A DNA stretch of 64,000 nucleotides, taken from Paenibacillus durus. GTDB lineage: Bacteria; Bacillota; Bacilli; Paenibacillales; Paenibacillaceae. A model generated the notes under the pieces. The model was given only the letters and a program-made list of their open reading frames with translations, searched no databases and was not told the DNA's origin. Positions 35,529-44,080 of this stretch are shown in pieces; the stretch's first letter is position 1; each line of letters begins with the position of its first letter. Location: positions 3,038,001 to 3,102,000 of the forward strand of contig NZ_CP009288.1 of NCBI RefSeq assembly GCF_000756615.1. The letters are read 5' to 3'. Position numbers and translations under genes: made by a program.

Positions 35529-35733
35529 GGAAGCTCCTCCGATTTGACAATATTCGCTAACTTTCTTCTTATATTATAGATTAATTCTATAGCACTATAC
35601 ATATTCTATTTTCTTTTTTATCGTTCATTTTACATAAGTAGGCGGTTTAACTAACGAAGGGATTTTACAATTAACAGTGTCAGGGCGAACGAGCCTAATT
35701 ATTAACACAAACTGTAGGAGGAGACAAACAATA

Positions 35734-36684
35734 ATGCGCTCTAAAAAATCCTGGATCATGGCACTTGCTTTAACGAGTGTCCTTGCACTTTCGGCTTGCG
35801 GTAACAACGGGGGAAATAACACAGCGGCTAACGGGGGAAATGCGGGAGCCAGCAGCGCGCCTACAGAGACAAGCGGCGCAGAAGTCAGCGGTTCGATTCT
35901 TGCTTCCGGCTCCACGGCTCTACAGCCACTGGTGGAACAAGTAGCCGAGAAATTTATGGAAAAGAATGCCGGCGTAGATATTCAAGTTCAAGGCGGCGGT
36001 AGCGGTACGGGTCTTACACAAGTAGCTGAGAAACAAGTGGATATCGGCAACTCCGACGTGTTCGCGGAAGAGAAGCTGAAAGATGCGGACGCGGAAAAAG
36101 CAAAAGCGCTCGTCGACCATCAGGTGGCGGTTGTCGCGATTGCGGCCGTTGCCCATCCGGATGCAGGAGTTGACAATCTGACTAAGCAGCAGCTGGTTGA
36201 TATTTTTACCGGCAAAATCACGAACTGGAAAGAAGTAGGCGGCGCGGATCAGAAGATCCAAATCATTAACCGTCCGGCAAGCTCCGGAACACGCGCCACA
36301 TTCGAGAAATTTGCACTCGGCACGAAGACGGAAGATCTTCCGGGTTCCATTCAAGAGGATTCCTCGGGTACCGTTAAGAAAATGATCGGCGAAACGCCGG
36401 GAGCAATCGGATACCTGGCTCTGTCCTACCTTGACGAATCGGTTAAAACCTTGAACTACGACAGCGTTGAGCCTTCCGTGGACAACGTAGTTAGCGGAAA
36501 ATATCCGGTCTGGGCATATGAGCATATGTATACGAATGGTGAGCCGAATGCAACGGTCAAGGCTTTCCTGGATTACTTCCTGACTGATGAAGTCCAAAAC
36601 GGCGATGTAACTGAACTTGGCTATATCCCAGCGAACAAGATGCAGGTTTCCCGCGATGTCGAAGGCACCGTAACGAACAAGTAA
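35734..36684 (+). CDS. pstS: Phosphate-binding lipoprotein PstS
   Basis: High-affinity phosphate receptor of the Pst ABC transporter, lipid-anchored outside the membrane. 316 residues. The signal peptide ends in the lipobox LSACG (Cys near residue 22), then a Gly/Asn/Ala/Ser linker. Phosphate-binding loops are visible: SGSTALQPLV, GGGSGTGLTQ, and RPASSGTRATFEKF. ATG at 35734 follows AGGAGG; an upstream in-frame GTG at 35677 would put the signal peptide inside the protein. The A+T-rich stretch before it has several TTTACA/TTAACA-like hexamers, which may be PhoP sites, but the spacing is not regular. Confidence 0.95.
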   Translation: MRSKKSWIMALALTSVLALSACGNNGGNNTAANGGNAGASSAPTETSGAEVSGSILASGSTALQPLVEQVAEKFMEKNAGVDIQVQGGGSGTGLTQVAEKQVDIGNSDVFAEEKLKDADAEKAKALVDHQVAVVAIAAVAHPDAGVDNLTKQQLVDIFTGKITNWKEVGGADQKIQIINRPASSGTRATFEKFALGTKTEDLPGSIQEDSSGTVKKMIGETPGAIGYLALSYLDESVKTLNYDSVEPSVDNVVSGKYPVWAYEHMYTNGEPNATVKAFLDYFLTDEVQNGDVTELGYIPANKMQVSRDVEGTVTNK

Positions 36685-36768
36685 TCAGATAATTAAAGCA
36701 ACAATTTTCATAGAATTGGAGGCGGAATTCTTCTGCCTCTCTTTTCACTTTAAAGAGAAGGGACATAA

Positions 36769-37695
36769 ATGCGAGTGCAGAACAACGAAACTATGCGAGC
36801 GCAGAGCAGCAAATCGCGTATCGAAAAACATCATATTGAAGACCTTATCGGACGTTCCTACATGTCTTTTTGTGTACTTCTGTTAATTGTCTCCATAGTA
36901 TCCATGGTGTATTTTGTTACGTCTAGAGGGATTTCAACATTTGCAATCGACAAGGTTAGCTTTTCCGATTTCTTTTTCGGCACTAATTGGTCTCCCGAAG
37001 GGGATCATCCGTCTTTTGGAGCGCTGCCGTTTATCGCAGGGTCATTTATCACAACTCTCTTGGCCGCGCTGATCGCCAGTCCACTAAGCATTTGCGCCGC
37101 GCTGTTCATGACCGAAATCGTACCGGGATGGGGCAAAAAGCTGCTGCAGCCGGTGATTGAGCTTCTGTCGGGTATTCCTTCCGTCGTCTACGGCTTTGTT
37201 GGGCTCAGTGTTATTGTGCCGTTCTTGCGGAATGTCTTCCCTGGACAAGGCATCGGCGTTGCCGCCGGCGCGCTTGTATTGTCGGTTATGATCTTGCCAA
37301 CGATTACCAGCGTGGCGGCGGACGCGCTGTCTGCGCTTCCGCAGAATCTGAAGGAATCCTCGTTTGCGCTTGGCGCAACCCGCTGGCAGACAATCGCCCG
37401 GGTTATAATTCCAACAACACTTCCCGCCATTTTGACCGGCGTAGTGCTGGGTATGGCCCGCGCCTTCGGCGAAGCGCTTGCAGTCCAGATGGTTATCGGA
37501 AATGCTCCGTTCATTCCCACATCATTATTTGAATCAGCGTCTACGCTGACCAGCGTCATTACGCTCGGTATGGGTAATACTACAATGGGTTCGCCACAAA
37601 ATAATGCGCTGTGGAGTATGGCGCTTGTTCTCATGCTGATGACGTTCTTATTCGTGTTCATTGTCCGCATGCTGGAGAAAAGGAGGTCGATCTAA
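36769..37695 (+). CDS. pstC: Phosphate ABC transporter permease PstC
   Basis: 308 residues with six membrane helices. The permease-specific loop EAA...G is present as ALPQNLKESSFALGATRWQTIARVIIP, preceded by IPSVVYGFVGL. Forms the channel with PstA. Its stop codon overlaps the pstA start by one base (TAATG), which couples translation. Confidence 0.95.
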   Translation: MRVQNNETMRAQSSKSRIEKHHIEDLIGRSYMSFCVLLLIVSIVSMVYFVTSRGISTFAIDKVSFSDFFFGTNWSPEGDHPSFGALPFIAGSFITTLLAALIASPLSICAALFMTEIVPGWGKKLLQPVIELLSGIPSVVYGFVGLSVIVPFLRNVFPGQGIGVAAGALVLSVMILPTITSVAADALSALPQNLKESSFALGATRWQTIARVIIPTTLPAILTGVVLGMARAFGEALAVQMVIGNAPFIPTSLFESASTLTSVITLGMGNTTMGSPQNNALWSMALVLMLMTFLFVFIVRMLEKRRSI

Positions 37696-38591
37696 TGAAA
37701 GCAAAAACAGCCGACAAGATCGCCACCTATGTTATTGTAACTTTGGCTCTGTTGATCGTCGCCGTTTTGGCCGGTCTGCTAGGATATATTTTATTTCGAG
37801 GAGTAAGCCACATTAGCTGGGATTTCCTCACATCGGCTCCGCGCAAAATACGCGCGGGCGGCGGTATAGGTCCGCAGCTCTTTAACTCGTTGTTCCTGCT
37901 GGTCCTCACGCTGCTGATCACCGTGCCTTTGGGCATTGGAGCAGGTATTTACATGGCTGAGTATGCGCGTCCGGGCAGAATCACCGGCTTTATCCGCCTC
38001 ATTGTTGAGGTTCTGTCTTCCTTCCCGTCGATCGTCGTCGGTCTGTTCGGTCTGCTGCTGATCGTTAATATTTTCGGCCTCGGCTTCTCGCTGGTTTCGG
38101 GGGCGCTGGCCCTTACCGTATTCAACCTCCCGCTGATGGTACGGATTACCGAGCAGGCGTTCCGCAGCGTACCCCCTCAGCAGAAGGAAGCCGGGTTCGC
38201 GCTCGGGCTGTCTAAATGGAAAATCGTCACAACTGTTCTGTTCCCTGTGGCGCTGCCCGCAATAATTACGGGAACGATCCTGTCCGCCGGCCGGGTATTC
38301 GGTGAAGCCGCCGCCCTGATGTTCACGGCGGGGATGAGCAGCCCGCGTCTGGACTTCGGCAACTGGAATCCGCTGAGTCCGTCCTCGCCGCTGAATCCGT
38401 TCCGCCCGGCCGAGACGCTGGCTGTGCATATCTGGAAGATTAACAGCGAAGGGCTCGCGCCCGATGCGGCGGAGATTGCTGCTGGAGCGTCGGCCGTTCT
38501 GGTTATCACGGTTCTGATCTTTAATCTGGTCGCCCGCTATTTTGGCCGATTGATCTACCGGAAACTGACAGCATCGCGAAGAATGAATTAA
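37695..38591 (+). CDS. pstA: Phosphate ABC transporter permease PstA
   Basis: 298 residues, six membrane helices, with the EAA loop in VPPQQKEAGFALGLSKWKIVTTVLFP and FPSIVVGLFGL. AGGAGG lies inside the end of pstC, before ATG 37695. An upstream start at 37611 would overlap pstC by 85 bases and lacks a site. Confidence 0.95.
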   Translation: MKAKTADKIATYVIVTLALLIVAVLAGLLGYILFRGVSHISWDFLTSAPRKIRAGGGIGPQLFNSLFLLVLTLLITVPLGIGAGIYMAEYARPGRITGFIRLIVEVLSSFPSIVVGLFGLLLIVNIFGLGFSLVSGALALTVFNLPLMVRITEQAFRSVPPQQKEAGFALGLSKWKIVTTVLFPVALPAIITGTILSAGRVFGEAAALMFTAGMSSPRLDFGNWNPLSPSSPLNPFRPAETLAVHIWKINSEGLAPDAAEIAAGASAVLVITVLIFNLVARYFGRLIYRKLTASRRMN

Positions 38592-38609
38592 TCAGGAGGA
38601 GAAGAAAAT

Positions 38610-39410
38610 ATGGAAGCGACACTTACAGCACCTCATATTTTGCAGCCAGCGAAGACAGAAAGGGATTTCCGGACTGAAAATTTAAGTATATTCTACGGCA
38701 CGTACGAGGCGGTAAAAGGTATCAGCCTGCCGTTTCCCGAGAAGTCGGTTACGGCCTTGATCGGACCCTCCGGCTGCGGCAAATCAACCTTTTTACGGTC
38801 GCTGAACCGGATGAATGATGAGATTTCCGGATCGACCAGCAAAGGAAGCATCTGGATCGACGGAGTGGATATCAACTCTCCGAGTACGGATGTAATTAAG
38901 CTGAGGCAAAAGATCGGCATGGTCTGGCAGAAGCCGAATCCTTTCTATAAATCGATCTACGAAAATATTGCCTTTGGTCCGAAATACCATGGCGTTAAAG
39001 GAAAAAAATCGCTGGATGAAATTGTGGAAAGCAGTCTACGCCGCGCCGCATTGTGGGACGAGGTTAAGGACCGCCTGAAGGATTCCGCCCTGGCGCTCTC
39101 CGGCGGCCAGCAGCAGCGGCTCTGCATCGCGCGGGCGCTGTCGGTCAATCCGCAAATTTTGCTGCTCGACGAGCCAGCATCGGCGCTTGACCCGGTTTCC
39201 ACCGGAAAGGTTGAAGAGCTCATTAAAGAATTGAAAGAGCAGCTGCGCATCGTTATTGTTACCCATAATATGCAGCAGGCGGCGCGGATTTCCGATTTTA
39301 CGGCATATTTTTATCTCGGCCAGGTGATTGAATACGGAATGACGGAAAAAGTATTTACGAACCCGGAAAATACGATGACTCAGGAATATATTATGGGCCG
39401 TTTCGGCTGA
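38610..39410 (+). CDS. pstB: Phosphate ABC transporter ATPase PstB
   Basis: 266 residues. Walker A GPSGCGKST near residue 51, Q-loop in VWQKPNPF, signature LSGGQQQRLCIARAL, Walker B LLLDEPASALDP and the switch His in VTHNM. AGGAGG precedes the start. The operon ends here at two terminators; phoU, often last in pst operons, is absent. Confidence 0.97.
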   Translation: MEATLTAPHILQPAKTERDFRTENLSIFYGTYEAVKGISLPFPEKSVTALIGPSGCGKSTFLRSLNRMNDEISGSTSKGSIWIDGVDINSPSTDVIKLRQKIGMVWQKPNPFYKSIYENIAFGPKYHGVKGKKSLDEIVESSLRRAALWDEVKDRLKDSALALSGGQQQRLCIARALSVNPQILLLDEPASALDPVSTGKVEELIKELKEQLRIVIVTHNMQQAARISDFTAYFYLGQVIEYGMTEKVFTNPENTMTQEYIMGRFG

Positions 39411-39417
39411 TGCGAGG

Positions 39418-39450
39418 AACACTGTCCGGCAGGGCGGTGTTTTTTCATTT
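39418..39450 (+). terminator. Terminator of the pst operon (first)
   Basis: AACAC..CC-ggca-GG..GTGTT followed by six T, just after pstB. Confidence 0.8.
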
Positions 39451-39467
39451 TTTTACGAAATGAACCC

Positions 39468-39512
39468 CACCGGAATTGACCCTTTCAAGAGGCGGTTGAT
39501 TCCGGTGTTTTT
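39468..39512 (+). terminator. Second hairpin after pstB
   Basis: CACCGGAAT pairs with ATTCCGGTG, then TTTTTCTT. Together with the hairpin before it, this forms a double terminator that separates pst from the MBL operon. Confidence 0.8.
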
Positions 39513-39555
39513 CTTATAAAGAAATTTACGGAGCAGGGTAAAAAGCAGTTGCTTT

Positions 39556-39570
39556 ACTAATGTCATTAGT
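39556..39570. promoter_or_regulatory. TetR operator candidate A
   Basis: Perfect palindrome ACTAATG-T-CATTAGT, 41 bases before the MBL gene start. A second copy lies 25 bases further (centre to centre). Confidence 0.7.
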
Positions 39571-39580
39571 TTAAAATATA

Positions 39581-39595
39581 ACTAATATCATTAGT
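39581..39595. promoter_or_regulatory. TetR operator candidate B
   Basis: ACTAATATCATTAGT, 14 of 15 bases identical to the first site. It ends 3 bases before the GGAGGGG ribosome site, so a bound repressor would block transcription start or early elongation. Confidence 0.7.
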
Positions 39596-39610
39596 TTTGG
39601 AGGGGATCAA

Positions 39611-40369
39611 ATGAGAGTAACGCGCAACGGCCAATTACTTCAACTAACTTGGATGCCTCGCCTGTTTCCGGTAAACTGCTATATTGTAGAGGAAGAAAGT
39701 GACCTGACCTTGATTGATGCAGGTATGCCATTCAGCCTGGAAGGTATCCTTCGTACCGCCGAATCGCTTCGTAAGCCCCTCGCCCGAATCGTGCTGACTC
39801 ATGCGCATGACGATCACGTCGGAGCAGTGGATGCTTTGAAGAAGCGTCTTCCTCAGGTGAAGCTGTATATATCAGAGAGGGATGCGGCGCTCTTGCGCGG
39901 CGACCGTTCGCTGCGGTCAGGCGAGCCGGAAACTCCGATCCGCGGAGCGGTTCCCAAGAACGTAACGAGCATTCCCGATCATTTGATTAGCGATGGGGAC
40001 GAGATCGGTTCGCTGACAGCTGTTTCCACGCCAGGGCATACGCCGGGCTCGATGTCCTTCTTCGACCGCAGGAACGGGGCCGTTATCGCGGGTGACGCGC
40101 TGCAGACTTTCCGCAGCGTTGCTGTAACCGGAGTGGTCGTGCCGCTATTCCCTTTTCCGGCGATGGCAACGTGGAATAAAGAAGCCGCACTACAGAGCGC
40201 TGTAACAATAGAGAAGTTGAATCCCACGCTTCTGGCAGTGGGGCATGGTAATTTGCTTAAACAGCCCGCCGAACGGCTGCGCGCCGCTATTGCCAAAGCT
40301 GAACAACAGATTTCAAAAGAGAAACGGGGAATGAATCATGTCGCCAAGAGTGGGCCTGGACCGCGATAA
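39611..40369 (+). CDS. Metallo-beta-lactamase fold hydrolase
   Basis: 252 residues. Zinc-binding motif HAHDDH near residue 66, a second His in STPGHTPGSM near 146, and Asp in IAGDALQT; all metal ligands are intact. Substrate unknown; such genes beside TetR regulators often act in detoxification or quorum-quenching, which is not shown here. The start follows GGAGGGG. Its 3' end overlaps the TetR start by 32 bases. Confidence 0.9.
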   Translation: MRVTRNGQLLQLTWMPRLFPVNCYIVEEESDLTLIDAGMPFSLEGILRTAESLRKPLARIVLTHAHDDHVGAVDALKKRLPQVKLYISERDAALLRGDRSLRSGEPETPIRGAVPKNVTSIPDHLISDGDEIGSLTAVSTPGHTPGSMSFFDRRNGAVIAGDALQTFRSVAVTGVVVPLFPFPAMATWNKEAALQSAVTIEKLNPTLLAVGHGNLLKQPAERLRAAIAKAEQQISKEKRGMNHVAKSGPGPR

Positions 40370-40907
40370 AATTGTAATAGAGGCTGTTCAAATCGCCGAC
40401 GAGCATGGAATGGAGGGGGTAACGCTTGCCGCTCTTGCCGCTAAATTGGGTGTTCGCCCCCCTTCATTGTATAATCATATTAACGGACAAGCGGAACTGC
40501 GTTCGCTGCTTGCGGTATACGGCTTAAAGCAGCTTAATGAGGCGATGTCATCAGCATCGCAGGGATTAAGCGGCAGCGAAGCGGTGCTCGCGATGGGGAA
40601 GGGCTACGCCGAATTTGCCAAACAGCATCCCGGATTGTATGAGATGACGCTTAAAGCTCCGGATACGGATTACGCCGAGCTTAACGAAGAAGCGGGACGT
40701 GCGCTGAAGCTGATTATCAGCGTACTTGCACCCTACAAGCTGAGTGAACAAGGTGAACTGCATGCCGTCAGGGGACTTCGCAGTATTTTGCATGGCTTCG
40801 CATCGCTGGAGCAAAAGGGGGGCTTCGGTATTCCGCTTGACGTAAGCGTCAGCCTGTCCGCCACCATTCATGCTTTTCTGGCGGGCATTGACCGGTTCAG
40901 AGAGTAA
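40338..40907 (+). CDS. TetR-family regulator of the MBL operon
   Basis: 189 residues. HTH in VIEAVQIADEHGMEGVTLAALAAKLGVRPPSLYNHI, with PSLYNHI in the recognition helix; the C-terminal part is a WHG-type ligand domain (GLRSILHGFASLEQKGGFG). Two copies of ACTAATRTCATTAGT before the operon are its likely operators. It overlaps the MBL gene, so the two are coupled. Confidence 0.9.
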   Translation: MSPRVGLDRDKIVIEAVQIADEHGMEGVTLAALAAKLGVRPPSLYNHINGQAELRSLLAVYGLKQLNEAMSSASQGLSGSEAVLAMGKGYAEFAKQHPGLYEMTLKAPDTDYAELNEEAGRALKLIISVLAPYKLSEQGELHAVRGLRSILHGFASLEQKGGFGIPLDVSVSLSATIHAFLAGIDRFRE

Positions 40908-40928
40908 ACGAATAAGGAGATGGCATTC

Positions 40929-41624
40929 ATGATCCATGAAGCAAAAGCGACAGCGCCTTTTACATTTGACGATGCCGCTGAACTTGTTGCAAACATCGGA
41001 ATACTGCCGCTTGCGCCGCTTATTCCGGAGCATCCTTCGCTTAAGGGACTGACCAGAGAAGAAGATTGGCATACGGACACGGAGCTTGATCCATGGCAGT
41101 GGCGGGTCCGGTTTCCGGGAGAGAGCAAAGCGGCATACGGAAAATTTCTGAAGAAAAAAGCGGTGCTGGTCGCAAGAGATTGGTTCCCTTATTTTGCCGC
41201 TGCATTGGGAAGTTCCCTTTCGCTGAAAGAACGTTATGACCGTGGCTTGTCCGGCAGAGAAGCGCTGATAGTGCTTGAGATCATTAAGGCAAAAGAGGGC
41301 ATCGAGACGCGTCAGCTTCGCTCAGAAGCAGAAATGAAAGCCAAGGAGAAGAAGACCGCCTTTGACAATGCCTTAAATGAACTGCAAGGCTCCGTGGATA
41401 TCGTCATTTCCGGCGTGCGCCCGCGGCTAAATGCTGCTGGGGACAAAAACGGCTGGAACAGCACATCGTTTGAAACAGCCGCGAACTGGATGCGGGAGAG
41501 CGGAATTGAGCCGTTCGCCGGGGACAAGGAAGAAGCCATTGCCTGGCTGAAGGCCCGGATTGAGCCGGTCTGGTCGCCGGAAGCGGCGGCTTGGATTCAA
41601 AAATTATGGGCCAAAACAAAATAA
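40929..41624 (+). CDS. Unknown protein, possibly AlkZ-related
   Basis: 231 residues, cytoplasmic. It resembles proteins named AlkZ-related: an N-terminal VANIGILPL region, a DPWQWR element, then YGKFLKKKAVLVARDWFPYF and a helical C-terminal half with EGIETRQLRSEAE. The match is from memory and no catalytic residue of the AlkZ glycosylase is identified, so the role is open. AAGGAG is about 9 bases before ATG 40929; the ATG at 40920 touches the site. It is the third gene of the MBL/TetR operon. Confidence 0.6.
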   Translation: MIHEAKATAPFTFDDAAELVANIGILPLAPLIPEHPSLKGLTREEDWHTDTELDPWQWRVRFPGESKAAYGKFLKKKAVLVARDWFPYFAAALGSSLSLKERYDRGLSGREALIVLEIIKAKEGIETRQLRSEAEMKAKEKKTAFDNALNELQGSVDIVISGVRPRLNAAGDKNGWNSTSFETAANWMRESGIEPFAGDKEEAIAWLKARIEPVWSPEAAAWIQKLWAKTK

Positions 41625-41638
41625 ACAAGACAAAATAA

Positions 41639-41683
41639 AACGGCTGATTCTCCGCTCCGCAAAGGAGATTCGGGATTAGCCGT
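41639..41683 (-). terminator. Terminator of the small membrane protein gene
   Basis: ACGGCT/AGCCGT stem with an inner GGAGA/TCTCC arm. On the minus strand it is followed by TTTTATTTT. Confidence 0.6.
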
Positions 41684-41719
41684 AAGCGGTTTCGAAATAA
41701 TTGCTGGGAGGAAGGGAAG

Positions 41720-41899
41720 TCATTCGAACATGGGGAGAATAAAAGCAACCAAAAAGTACAGAAAACCCAGGAACAGCATGACATAAGCGGTATATTTGAC
41801 GGCATTGGCGGCTTTATCGCGATTCTCGTAAATGGGCTCGGTATCCTGTTCATCGACTTCAACGTGTTCGACCTTGCTTGAAGAAGGATCCTTCATCAT
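41720..41899 (-). CDS. Small single-pass membrane protein
   Basis: 59 residues, not recognised. The first 35 residues are charged (KDPSSSKVEHVEVDEQD), then one membrane helix (AVKYTAYVMLFLGFLYFL) with an outward end. AAGGAGG is 8 bases before ATG 41899. The strong site and own terminator support a real gene. Confidence 0.7.
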   Translation of the reverse strand: MMKDPSSSKVEHVEVDEQDTEPIYENRDKAANAVKYTAYVMLFLGFLYFLVAFILPMFE

Positions 41900-42041
41900 T
41901 GCTACCACCTCCTTGCAATTGGTATTTCCACAACTCTATTGTGACATCTTTGTGAATTAAAATCAATAATTTTGTGTCTATATATTGAACGAATTTTGAA
42001 ATTTAGTTTCTAATTAGGTTTGAAATAGGAGAGGGGCAGAG

Positions 42042-42767
42042 ATGAAGGATAAAATCCTTAACGCCTATGCAAGGTTGGCTAAAGACTATGAGTTGCACGT
42101 AGATACATCAAGCGGGCATAATGCTTGCTATGAGCGCCCAGCGATGATGAAACTGCTGCCAGGGGAAATGGACGGATTGACTGCCCTCGATGCGGGGAGC
42201 GCCGCCGGTTGGTACACGGAGCAAATGATCAGACGAGGAGCTAGGGTTACAGCCGTCGATATGAGTCCGGAAATGGCCGAGGCCTGCAAAAGACGGTTTG
42301 GAGACGCCGCGGAAGTCTTAGTATGCGATCTGTCCGAGCCGTTGCCTTTCGGAGAGGAAACATTCGATGTTATTGTAAGTTCCTTGACTTTGCACTACAT
42401 AAGCAGTTGGGGACCCGTATTCCGGGAATTCCGGCGTGTTCTGAAACCAGGCGGCAGGTTGATTTTCTCAGTGAATCATCCTTTTATGGACTTTACCCAT
42501 TTTGATAGACCGGACTATTTCAAGCATGAACCGCTGAGTGAAACCTGGAATAAAAAGGAGTCTGGACCGGTGGAAGTTTCATTTTACCGGAGGCCGCTGC
42601 ATGAGATTATCAATACGGTTACAGGGTACTTAACGTTAGAGCAACTTGTTGAGCCACAGCTTGAGGAAAGCATGCAGGAACATCCGAATTTCAGGGATTG
42701 GTTCGCCAGATGGGGTGAGCATCTGAAGAAGCATCCTCATTTTCTGATCGTGCAGTCGCGCAAATAG
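42042..42767 (+). CDS. Class I SAM-dependent methyltransferase
   Basis: 241 residues. Motif I is ALDAGSAAGWYTEQM near residue 46 (usual GxGxG changed to GSAAG), then VTAVDMSPEMAE, DLSEPLPFGEETFDVIVSSLTLHYI and LKPGGRLIFSVNHPF. Like UbiE/Methyltransf_11 enzymes; substrate unknown. AGGAGAGG stands before the start. Confidence 0.88.
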   Translation: MKDKILNAYARLAKDYELHVDTSSGHNACYERPAMMKLLPGEMDGLTALDAGSAAGWYTEQMIRRGARVTAVDMSPEMAEACKRRFGDAAEVLVCDLSEPLPFGEETFDVIVSSLTLHYISSWGPVFREFRRVLKPGGRLIFSVNHPFMDFTHFDRPDYFKHEPLSETWNKKESGPVEVSFYRRPLHEIINTVTGYLTLEQLVEPQLEESMQEHPNFRDWFARWGEHLKKHPHFLIVQSRK

Positions 42768-42803
42768 CCCGGTTCCTCCTCCAAAGAGGTTTGGAACCGG
42801 GCT
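42766..42803. terminator. Bidirectional hairpin between converging genes
   Basis: AGCCCGGTTCC pairs with GGAACCGGGCT, a perfect 11-base stem that starts inside the methyltransferase stop codon. It lacks a good T run. Confidence 0.6.
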
Positions 42804-42835
42804 ATGCCCGTTTATATGAACATTACTGAACTATT

Positions 42836-44062
42836 TTACGCCCAACCGCCATTCCGGAAAATCGGCTCGGCCGTGCCGTCCTCCGTAATGCCGTCAATGT
42901 TCATCTCAGGTGAACCCATCATGAAATCGACGTGAATGAGGCTCTGATTCATCCCGCGCTCGGCGAGCTGCTCCTTCGTAAGCGCCGTACCGCCCTCCAG
43001 AGTGAAGGCGTATGAACCTCCAAGCGCCAGATGACAGGAGGCATTCTCGTCAAATAAGGTCGTGTAATATAGAATACCGCTTTCCGAAATCGGAGAATGG
43101 TGAGGAACCAGCGCCACTTCGCCAAGTGAAACCGCTCCTTCATCCATAGACAGAAGCGCATCCAGCTTATCCTTCCCGACTTCCGCAGTATAATCCGTTA
43201 CCTTGCCGTCCTTAAAGGTCAGCGTAAAGCGGTCAATGACGTTTCCCGCATAGCTGAGCGGCTTGGTGCTGCTGACTGTGCCGTTCGTCCCGTCCCGATG
43301 CGGAACCGAGAATACTTCCTCCGTCGGAATATTGGCCAAAAAAGGCACGCCTTGTGCGTTCACCGCGCCGGCTTGGCACCAGATATGTCCCTCAGGCAGC
43401 TCGACAGTCAAGTCGGTGCCCGGTGCGGTGTAATGCAGCTTGCGGTACTTGCGCACATTCAGCTTGTCGCAGCGCCGCTTCAGTCCGTCTAGGTGCTGCT
43501 GCCATGCTTCAAGCGGGTTCTCCACATCCGCGCGGACCGCGCGGAAAATCGCGTCCCATAATAGATTAATCCGCTCTTCCTCCGGAGCATCCGGGAATAC
43601 TTTGGCCGCCCAGGATGACGAAGGATAGGCGACGCCGCTCCAGCTAGCGTGATTGCTCATCAGCAGCTGACGGTAGCCTGCCATCGCTTCCGCCGACACC
43701 CGCTGGTATGCCCTGATCCGACCCGGATCAACGCCATTCAGCAAATCCGGATCAGTTGAAATAATGGTCAGGAAGCAAGCGTTGTTCTGCGCAAGATCCT
43801 CCATCTCTTCCGCGAACCACTTCGGAGGCTCCGAGAAGGATTCCTCAGGAGCCAGGTCGTAGCGCGTCCGCGTCACGACTTCATCCGAATAATTGACCTT
43901 AACCAGCTTGGCGCCTGCTTCATAGGCATTGCGGACGACCAGGCGGACCAGTTCAGCTGATGCAATGTCCGCATTGATGACAAGCGTCTGTCCGGGCTGT
44001 ATGTTGACTCCGACTCTTACGGCAAGCAGCGCGTAGTTCTCCAGCTTTTGTCTAAAATCCAA
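42836..44062 (-). CDS. M29-family aminopeptidase (copy 1)
   Basis: 408 residues, family of AmpS/PepS/AmpT, cytosolic metallo-aminopeptidases. The metal region is present: NIPTEEVFSVPHRDGTNG (first Glu), LGEVALVPHHSPIS (Glu, His), TLFDENASCHLALG and HVDFMMGSPEMNI (His, Asp). The start is TTG at 44062 after a G-rich run. The second gene of a tandem pair; about 60 percent alike by eye to its neighbour, 18 bases away. Confidence 0.92.
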   Translation of the reverse strand: MDFRQKLENYALLAVRVGVNIQPGQTLVINADIASAELVRLVVRNAYEAGAKLVKVNYSDEVVTRTRYDLAPEESFSEPPKWFAEEMEDLAQNNACFLTIISTDPDLLNGVDPGRIRAYQRVSAEAMAGYRQLLMSNHASWSGVAYPSSSWAAKVFPDAPEEERINLLWDAIFRAVRADVENPLEAWQQHLDGLKRRCDKLNVRKYRKLHYTAPGTDLTVELPEGHIWCQAGAVNAQGVPFLANIPTEEVFSVPHRDGTNGTVSSTKPLSYAGNVIDRFTLTFKDGKVTDYTAEVGKDKLDALLSMDEGAVSLGEVALVPHHSPISESGILYYTTLFDENASCHLALGGSYAFTLEGGTALTKEQLAERGMNQSLIHVDFMMGSPEMNIDGITEDGTAEPIFRNGGWA

Positions 44063-44080
44063 ATTCCAACCCCCCCTCGA

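Noticed and set aside
35620..35700. PhoP box array before pstS
   Set aside because: TTTACA/TTAACA-like hexamers are present, but they are not spaced at the regular 11-base period of PhoP boxes, so I only mention them in the pstS entry.
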